A stretch of 64,000 nucleotides of DNA from Amorphochlora amoebiformis (lineage: Eukaryota; Cercozoa; Chlorarachniophyceae), in assembly GCA_054601695.1 (NCBI GenBank), contig BAAHQB010000035.1, forward strand, positions 248,001 to 312,000, in the 5' to 3' direction. Position numbers and translations under genes: made by a program. The notes below the pieces were generated by a model that did not search any database, was not told where the DNA came from, and worked only from the letters and a program-made list of their open reading frames with translations. Shown here one piece after another: positions 1 to 64,000 of the stretch. Positions within the stretch are counted from its first letter, which is position 1. Each line of letters starts with the position of its first letter.

Positions 1-7
1 GGATATT

Positions 8-45
<38 letters not shown>

Positions 46-50
46 TATAA

Positions 51-92
<42 letters not shown>

Positions 93-93
93 C

Positions 94-130
<37 letters not shown>

Positions 131-140
131 CCAAATATAT

Positions 141-346
141 ATACGTACGAACATACATATTTTTATTTTTATATATTTGCATTACGTGCATGTACAAATA
201 ATGTATAACACGTAAACATATAATATATTCCATATGCACACATGTATATATGTATATCATTTAAAATGTATATATGCGTGCGAGTACATTTATAATATAT
301 ATATATATATATATGTATGTATATATATATATATATATTAATATAT

Positions 347-434
<88 letters not shown>

Positions 435-499
435 AGAATATATTTATACACACACATATATATATATATATGTATATGTACATATATATATATATATAG

Positions 500-556
<57 letters not shown>

Positions 557-708
557 ATGTACTCGCACGCATATATACATTTTAAATAATAGACATATAT
601 ACATGTGTGCATATGGAATATATTATATGTTTACGTGTTATACATTATTTGTACATGCACGTAATGCAAATATATAAAAATAAAAATATGTATGTTCGTA
701 CGTATATG
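141..708. repeat. Long inverted repeat with 158-bp arms
   Basis: The arms 141-298 and 551-708 are reverse complements with only a few mismatches (for example near 258-262) and flank about 250 bp of TA/TG repeat. The arm sequence is not simple repeat; it includes CATGTACAAATAATGTA and GCGTGCGAGTACATT. It lies at the left edge, probably in an intron of the zinc-finger gene. Confidence 0.9.
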
Positions 709-712
709 TATA

Positions 713-766
<54 letters not shown>

Positions 767-839
767 CACATGTACATATATATGTATACGAGTGTATATA
801 TCAATATGAATCAATATATATATATATATATACATATAT

Positions 840-881
<42 letters not shown>

Positions 882-1012
882 TATATATATATATATATAT
901 GCATGCGTATACACGTAAATATATTTACAGAATATAAATTAAAAAAATTGTGTAATCCCTAGAAAGAGATGGACAGAGGGCGAACGAGAGAGACAGATCC
1001 CAACCCTCCCAC

Positions 1013-3865
<2,853 letters not shown>

Positions 3866-4339
3866 ACCCTCTAAATCAGTTCTTTAGGGAAGCATCTAAC
3901 AATTTTTTCTCAGGAAGCCCTTCGGCAAAGTCAATTCAAAACATTCTCTGAATGAACCTACTTCCCAAACGCCTGTGACAAATGCTCTCTTTCACCCACA
4001 TGCATGTCCATTCCCGAAAAAAATCTCGAATATACGTACACGCAATAAAGCATTACATACACACGAGAGCAAACGCTCTGGAGAATATTAGCATATTTGT
4101 ACACCCGCGTACGGCTTTCCTCTCAAATTTCTCCGCGGGGGATGGAAGTCAAGGGAAGGATGTCGGGAGCCTTTCCGGAATCTAATATATAGTGACCCGA
4201 CGCAATATCACGAATATTTATTAATTCGCAATACCGATTGTGTCACGTAGAGTGACATAAGGTCTTTTTTGCTGCTTTCATACCATCCAACGAACACCAC
4301 CTTCCTCTTTCCGCTCCCGCCTTTTCTTGGACAATATTG
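3866..4339. promoter_or_regulatory. Divergent promoter region, zinc-finger gene / WD40 gene
   Basis: The 474 bp between two oppositely oriented start codons are free of TA microsatellite and have mixed composition. No TATA or initiator motif can be assigned with confidence. Both 5' UTRs must lie here unless there are upstream non-coding exons. Confidence 0.4.
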
Positions 4340-35363
<31,024 letters not shown>

Positions 35364-35847
35364 CAGTGTTACTAGTGTTACTAGTGTTACTTGTGTTATG
35401 TGCAATCAAGGCTATTATGAAAAGTTATACACTCAGTAATATACGGGAAAAACTACATTACTGGATTAGTATCTAGAGTCCGACAGGGCGTCACGTAGAT
35501 GTTTTTACTACGCACTACTAGACTAGTACTAGTTAATTATTTAGGCATGTCTAGATCTAGAGATGTATGTGTTCTGCACAGCTAGTACCATCTAGACCAT
35601 GACAACTACATTAATAGAGATACATCTAAGATTCTAGAGATTATTCGTTATCTAAGGTAATTAACAACAGCGTGAGAGAGCGTACAGTACATATGGCCAA
35701 ATTTGCATGTCCGATTGGGTACACCTAGCCTCCACATAATGCCTGGCAAAACTTCCAGATACCAGGCTTTGTTTCCTACCAAAACTACCGCAGTGTGCAG
35801 CCGCGAGCTGGTCAGTCTTCAATCAGACGTGCTAGTAGTCATTGGAA
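35364..35847. other. Convergent intergenic region, CTAG-rich
   Basis: This is the 484 bp between the stop codons of the WD40 gene and PRPF38A. It should hold both 3' UTRs and polyadenylation signals, but no clear AATAAA is seen. The stretch 35361-35650 is unusually rich in the tetramer CTAG and contains a short tandem of GTGTTACTA units at about 35367-35392. I see no coding exon. Confidence 0.5.
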
Positions 35848-35994
35848 TCACCTTCTTCTCCGTCTCCTGCTACGGCTTCGCGATCGGCTGGAATCAGAAC
35901 AAAATATAGGGCATTACTTACAAGCGCTAGGTATATCTATACATATACATGTATATATATATATATATATATATTTATACATATATATATATAT

Positions 35995-36092
<98 letters not shown>

Positions 36093-36109
36093 CATACATA
36101 TACACGCAC

Positions 36110-36149
<40 letters not shown>

Positions 36150-37012
36150 TATATATATATATATATATACTAGATATATATATATATATACATATGTATA
36201 TAAATGTATACACATGGCATTTTTTTTAACTAACCCTCCAAATGCCACAATGTCCTAAAAGTAAAAACTGGGTTAGATACCTGTCTCCTCTCCTCCGCCG
36301 ACGGCGATCACGATCACGATCACGGTTACGATCACGGTCACGGTCACGATCACGGTCACGGTCACGATCGCGGTCGCGGTGATCGCGACCACGGTCACGG
36401 TCACGGTCACGGTCCCGCTTCCGGTCCCGTTCCCGTGATCTTCTGCGTCTGAAAGTTTGGAAAAATCAAATGAATCGGATAGAACCCCCGTCTAATCTAT
36501 GCCTCCCTCCACTCCAATAGGTGTCCTTATGCATTACAACCTCTTTTCGCGCCGGCTATGATCGTCCGAGTTATCGCCCGAATCATCGCCCGAGTCATCG
36601 CTATCACTGAGATCCACCTTAGTGTCTCTCCCTTTTTCCTTCTTGTCTATGCTGTCCTCCTCTCCCTTCTCTTTCTCCTGACTTTCTTCTTTTCCCTTTC
36701 CCTTGTCCCCTTCCTTTTTCGCCTTCTCCTCCTTCCACCCGATCGCTGCTACAGCACCCTTGGCTTTATTAAGCTCTAGGAATCCTGGTTCGGTGAGTAA
36801 AAATCGTGGTTAGTTGACACAACCAAAAGGGAACTAGTAGCAATTGAATTTTGTCAGGATGGAGTGGATGGACAAGGGCTTAAGGCTTTCTGATTCACCC
36901 TCTTTCTTTTCCTTCTCCTCTATCTCCTTGTCGTCGTCCTCGTCGAAGAGGTCCATCTCCTCCAGAGCGCTCTTGCGGGGCTTCAGCCTACCGGCCTGTT
37001 CGAGGTGCCACC

Positions 37013-37071
<59 letters not shown>

Positions 37072-37203
37072 ATCTATATATATATATATCTATCTATAGA
37101 TATATATATATATGTAAATATATATATATATATATATATAGGATATGATACACGAATTTGTATGCATGACCTATAGTAACACATGCAAACACATGTGTAT
37201 AAC

Positions 37204-37235
<32 letters not shown>

Positions 37236-37336
37236 TACATATATATATACATATATATTTATATATATATTATTATTATTATTACACACACCTATATATA
37301 TACATATATACATATATATACACATTTATTTATATA

Positions 37337-37373
<37 letters not shown>

Positions 37374-37442
37374 CATTACATCCTACAAATACACATTTAT
37401 ATTTTTTTTTCATTCATCTGTATATATCTATTTATATATATA

Positions 37443-37490
<48 letters not shown>

Positions 37491-38950
37491 TGTGTGTATG
37501 AATATATATATATATATATATATTACGTTATATACACATGTAATATACATAATCTAAATATTCATGGTATATATATTATATATATATATATATACATAGA
37601 GAGAGAGAGAGATAAAATATTATATATATATATATATATATAAATATATATATATATAATATATATACACATATATAATATATATATATATATTATACAT
37701 AGACACACATATAAATATAATTCAAGTGTGTAGAAATACATATATACTCCCATATATATCATGTGGTGTGTGTGTGTGTGTGTGCGCAAAACATATATAC
37801 ATATATATGTAAATGTATGTGTAATCATATTGCATATGTTTGTTTACATATATACGTTAATGTATGAATGTTATGGTGTATGCATATATTTCCTGCTCAC
37901 CTATGTAGATAGTATGCAATTTCCTCTACATCGTATACCTTAGGGGCAGGCGAGGCAGGGCAATGTCAAATGCCGATTCTCCAACCAACAGGTTGTCCAC
38001 GATCTCGTCCACATGTTTGATTTCGTATTTCGCCTGGGGGTTTGGGTTTAGCAGCATGATCAAGTTAACATTACTGAGAGTTAATTACGTCCACGTTCTT
38101 GAACCGTATCTTGCGGAGGTCGCTGAGAAGGGGCTCCAGATACTGATGCAGGTTAGGATTTGTTCAGCTAGCTTGAGTTCCGGTTGGCTTCCCCTTTGAT
38201 TTATGAGAAACCAATTGTCTAGCATAGTTAAGTGCCCTATCACCTGGAAGATCTCCAGTGGGGTTCCTGTTAATCGTAGATATGTTGCGCCCAGGACCCG
38301 GACGTACCTTAGCGAGTAGTGTGAATGAGGTTAAGAACGGGATATGGTGAACGATTGAATGAGGTGCAGGACTGGTTAAGTGCAGAGCGTGTATGTGGGA
38401 TTCGGGCTATGGAATGGTGCGATAAACGCCGGTAGGATACTCTAAGTCTAACCCTACCGAAAGGGGTGTATGTGGGTGGGAGCTGTACTTGTAATCGTCG
38501 TTGAGTATGAATTCCAGGATGATGCTCTTCTCCGGCTATAAAAGCTTTTCTCAGGGAAAATCCTTAGATTGCACACAATTTTCACCTGTATTTGCAGCAT
38601 TTTCAGCAATAGGCATAGATATGGCGAGGGCCTTCTGTTGCCTCCCGTCACACCCGCGACGTATCTGTCACGAAAATGTCAGAACACGGCTCGAGTTCAG
38701 CAGATTTAGGTGTGTACTTGAGATCCACCGCCTTGTCGACAATTCCCTCCGCATTGAGGGCGAAACAGTGCTCTTTCCAGTACATATCCTCATAGATCTA
38801 ACCACGCAAATTTGGTGTCATTTCGACTTCGGGCGAATTCGACCAGAAGGATACCTTCATCCGCGTAATTTTCTCTATGAGAAATTGAGGATTCTTTCCC
38901 CTGACGCTCGCAGCATCGCTGACGGTAGTGTTGAGTCCATTGCGCGGCAT
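35848..38950 (-). CDS. PRPF38A: Pre-mRNA-splicing factor 38A (Prp38 family)
   Basis: Component of the spliceosomal B complex needed for activation. Exons in transcript order: 38950-38855, 38797-38718, 38664-38586, 38535-38489, 38307-38244, 38142-38089, 38033-37939, 37011-36899, 36784-36541, 36448-36281, 35887-35848; 1,080 nt, 359 residues, all GT-AG with matching phases. Residues 1 to about 171 are the Prp38 domain: [92 protein letters not shown] and [20 protein letters not shown]. Then comes an acidic/Lys-rich linker ([25 protein letters not shown]), an Arg-Asp dipeptide tract at about 291-346 and a short RS end. Human PRPF38A is 312 residues with a similar basic tail. ATG 38950 is preferred to an in-frame ATG at 38998 because family members begin just before the GTNPQ-like motif. 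Introns 1-6 are short and contain no TA repeat, unlike the neighbours. Confidence 0.96.
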
Positions 38951-39026
38951 TTTTGGGCTGTGTGTCTTCCCGGGAGCGCGACCGCCCGAGCAGAACACCA
39001 GGTATTGAAAGGTCTATGATTGAAAT
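38951..39026. promoter_or_regulatory. Very short divergent promoter, PRPF38A / small ORF
   Basis: Only 76 bp separate the PRPF38A ATG (minus) from the ATG of the 83-codon ORF (plus). If both are genes, they share a bidirectional promoter or their transcripts overlap at the 5' ends. Confidence 0.3.
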
Positions 39027-39278
39027 ATGTCGAGATATCGAGTGAAATATCCAGAATATCGGGGAATTCTTTGCTTCCGAGATTTAAAAATCGGCCTTGT
39101 CAACTCGACCAAAACCCGAACCATGATCTACGCAGTCTCCGATCCGTATTACCAGAGCTTCCTTAACAACGGCAAAGGAAAAAAGAATTCAAATCAAAGT
39201 AAGGATAAGAAGCAACAACGCCCAAAACGAAAGATGCAGAATGCCCCAAAGGCTGCTCCGCTAGCTCAATCTGCGTAA
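39027..39278 (+). CDS. Small basic protein, unrecognised
   Basis: An 83-codon uninterrupted frame in non-repetitive sequence, starting 77 bp from the PRPF38A ATG on the opposite strand. It reads MSRYRVKYPEYRGILCFRDL, then TMIYAVSDPYYQSFLNN, and ends with a Lys/Gln/Asn-rich tail (KKNSNQSKDKKQQRPKRK) and PLAQSA before TAA. The basic tail suggests nucleic-acid or ribosome association, but I recognise no family; the resemblance to the basic C-terminus of SRP14 is too weak to use. An acceptor-like AG at 39051 would make it the last exon of a gene starting elsewhere, though no upstream exon is evident. Codon use is balanced rather than TA-driven, the main reason to keep it. Confidence 0.42.
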   Translation: MSRYRVKYPEYRGILCFRDLKIGLVNSTKTRTMIYAVSDPYYQSFLNNGKGKKNSNQSKDKKQQRPKRKMQNAPKAAPLAQSA

Positions 39279-61699
<22,421 letters not shown>

Positions 61700-61885
61700 G
61701 ATATTCGAGGGGGAAGGGGGAAAGGGAGGAGGGAGGCGAAATGGGATGTGATTCACTGCCGTGTCACACAGACTTCCTAGGAGAGCTAAGTTCTTGATAC
61801 ACATATCTAAGTTTTAATATGTTATTATATTACAGGTAATATTCATAATTATTCTTATTTCTTCGGCTCGGATAGAGATTCAAAT
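61700..61885. promoter_or_regulatory. Divergent promoter, MATE gene / right-edge gene
   Basis: The 186 bp between the two start codons contain a purine-rich block (61710-61736, GGGGGAAGGG-type) next to the MATE start and AT-rich sequence near the other. It is unique sequence with no TA microsatellite. Confidence 0.38.
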
Positions 61886-62245
61886 ATGCTTTTGTGGCTC
61901 CTGCCCATCCTTGGTATCCGTCCCTCCCCACCTCCCCTCTTTATTCTAACCTTCCAAGTTTTAATCACAATCTCCAGTAATCAGTTTTTACAAATCCCCG
62001 ATTTTTTTGACCCTCGAGATGATTTTTTTTCCCTTATTTTGCGGTGATCACAGCCATCGGGGTTCAGCAGGGGGTGCTAAAACCAGCGGCTGACGGTGGC
62101 AAAAGTGTTTTTCAGGGACAAGAGGTTACGGTAGAGGTCGTAAAACTACTACAGGCTACTGCTAATGGTAAAATTATGGTTTTCAGGGGAATTCTATCGG
62201 AAGTTTTGGTCGAATGCTGTTGTAAAATGTTTGTGTAAAAATAAA

Positions 62246-62277
<32 letters not shown>

Positions 62278-62452
62278 CGTATAGGTGTATTACACACACA
62301 TGGTTTAAACGTATATATATATATATATATATATATATGTAAATATACATATTTTAGATCAGGGAAGTATGGATAGCAGTGAGTTTCATAGCAAGGTGTA
62401 CGAGCCTGTAAGGCAAAACTTGGTCAAGGTAAAACAGGATGTATTTATACAA

Positions 62453-62505
<53 letters not shown>

Positions 62506-62550
62506 GTAAATATGTATACTTATTTATATAAATATAATATGTACACATAC

Positions 62551-62602
<52 letters not shown>

Positions 62603-62645
62603 TTATATATATTTATATATATATATATATATGCATATTTATATA

Positions 62646-62692
<47 letters not shown>

Positions 62693-63033
62693 TTTCATAT
62701 ATACACATACTCCATATTTTCCATATCAGATGATCCAAGCAATGTGGGACATGGCCAAGGTATATATACATTTATATATATGCATATACATACATATATA
62801 TGTATATATATATATATATATAGATAGATCGCTAGGTTCGCACCACTTCATCTCTCAAACCCTTACCCTTCCCTCACCGTCAATCTGCTCCTCTCTCTCT
62901 CGCTCTCTTCCTTGCTCTCGACGCCCTTTCCTCCAATCTTTCTTCTATCTTCGGTTCCCTTTCCATCTCCCTTTCTCCATCTTAAACGCGAAACTCTCCG
63001 CCCTCCCTCTCATCCCTATCTCTTCTACTCTGT

Positions 63034-63064
<31 letters not shown>

Positions 63065-63146
63065 TTCACCTCTCTCTTTCTCTCTGTCTTAAGCTCCTTC
63101 TTTCTCTCCGCTCAATCTCTCTTCTCCCTCTCTCTCTCACTCTCTC

Positions 63147-63180
<34 letters not shown>

Positions 63181-63212
63181 CCCTCTCTCTCCTCTCTCTC
63201 TCTCTCTCTCCC

Positions 63213-63246
<34 letters not shown>

Positions 63247-63476
63247 CTGCGTTCTCTAAAACCCTCTTTCTCTCTGTAATCTCGCTATTGTCTACTCTCT
63301 TCTCATATTTCTATATATGTAAAAATATATATTTATATATTTATATACATATATATATATAGACTGCGGATGCCGAGCATACTATTACGGTCTCAAAGGC
63401 ACTCAACATACTTCAGACTCATATCGGGTGTATATTACACAAATACATATACATACACATATATCTATATATATAT

Positions 63477-63516
<40 letters not shown>

Positions 63517-63576
63517 GTGTGTGTGTGTGTGCAAATACAAATGAAAATTTGTACGTGTCTATGTGTGTGCATATAC

Positions 63577-63613
<37 letters not shown>

Positions 63614-63629
63614 GGTATAAATATTATAT

Positions 63630-63691
<62 letters not shown>

Positions 63692-63710
63692 GGTATAAAT
63701 ATTATATTAT

Positions 63711-63757
<47 letters not shown>

Positions 63758-63866
63758 CAAATACACATACGGATGGAATAGCCTACTCATTAGTCAGAGT
63801 TGTGGTATAGGATCGATTACTATATATAAATAATTATATATAAATATATATATATATATAATTTAC

Positions 63867-63898
<32 letters not shown>

Positions 63899-63956
63899 AT
63901 ATGTATAAGTATGAATATTATATATTGATGAAGAGTAAAAATCAGGGGCTACCTTA
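61886..63956 (+). CDS. Unrecognised protein with hydrophobic N-terminus, partial at right edge
   Basis: Exons: 61886-61913, 62054-62167, 62358-62428, 62730-62759, 63363-63427, with possible micro-exons 63794-63804 and 63946-63956; all junctions are GT-AG and phases agree. The first exon, MLLWLLPIL, continued by AIGVQQ, could be a short signal peptide. Next come [50 protein letters not shown] and [20 protein letters not shown], mostly predicted helical. I considered FKBP from the GVLKPA-GG and GQEVTV steps, but the following exons do not fit. The ATG is 186 bp from the MATE ATG on the other strand. The gene probably continues beyond 64000. Confidence 0.5.
62880..63285 (+). repeat. Long CT/CTCTCTCC low-complexity tract
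   Basis: About 400 bp of TC-rich sequence in the intron before the exon at 63363, with near-identical 34-bp units at about 63146-63240. The Ser/Leu-rich open frame across it is a translation artefact. Confidence 0.9.
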
Positions 63957-64000
63957 GTAAACATCTTATATTTGTTACATACACACACACACACATATAT

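Noticed and set aside
38798-38998. Upstream in-frame ATG of PRPF38A at 38998
   Set aside because: It would add 16 residues (MFCSGGRAPGKTHSPK) not seen in the family and overlap the divergent ORF's 5' region; ATG 38950 matches the usual start.
61886-62760. FKBP-type prolyl isomerase for the right-edge gene
   Set aside because: GVLKPA and GQEVTV resemble an FKBP start, but the next exons lack the WD-x-G-V and YAYG-like elements and the spacing is wrong.
62912-63259. Ser/Leu/Pro-rich frame
   Set aside because: Translated CT-repeat tract within an intron; no splice or phase support.

Overview
This window is nuclear DNA from an intron-rich eukaryote, probably a protist. I cannot name the species. 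The evidence is several conserved eukaryotic proteins split into very short exons with GT-AG borders and matching phases, standard stop codons, no bacterial-type operons, and interstitial TTAGGG/CCCTAA (human-type telomere) repeats. Most of the sequence is (TA)n microsatellite with CA/GT tracts. Nearly all Tyr/Ile-rich open frames are just translated TA repeat and are not genes. I rebuilt the gene models by hand from splice sites, reading phase and protein-family conservation; there was no RNA or database search.

Layout. (1) 1013-3865, minus: start of a gene joining an N-terminal U1/matrin-type zinc finger to a TrhO/TSTD2-like domain, continuing off the left edge. (2) 4340-35363, plus: a MAPKBP1/WDR62-type WD40 scaffold, about 64 exons and about 1,420 residues over 31 kb, apparently complete. 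(3) 35848-38950, minus: PRPF38A, a spliceosomal B-complex protein, 11 exons, 359 residues, complete. (4) 39027-39278, plus: a small basic ORF of unknown function. (5) 42712-61699, minus: a MATE-family mult-pass transporter, 31 exons, about 557 residues, apparently complete. (6) 61886 to the right edge, plus: an unrecognised protein with a short hydrophobic N-terminus. Three gene pairs are divergent, with 474, 76 and 186 bp between start codons.

The genes share no obvious pathway. What unites them is their introns. Introns are filled with TA repeat, and many acceptors sit directly behind CCCTAA repeats read on the coding strand, so the repeat supplies the branch-site-like CTAAC, the pyrimidines and sometimes the terminal AG. 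At least eight exons have partial copies of themselves, including splice sites, in neighbouring introns. In the MATE gene one intron carries a minisatellite whose unit is the acceptor of the next exon, and another holds about 1.7 kb of telomere-type repeat in opposing orientations. This splice-site and repeat system is the most interesting thing in the window.
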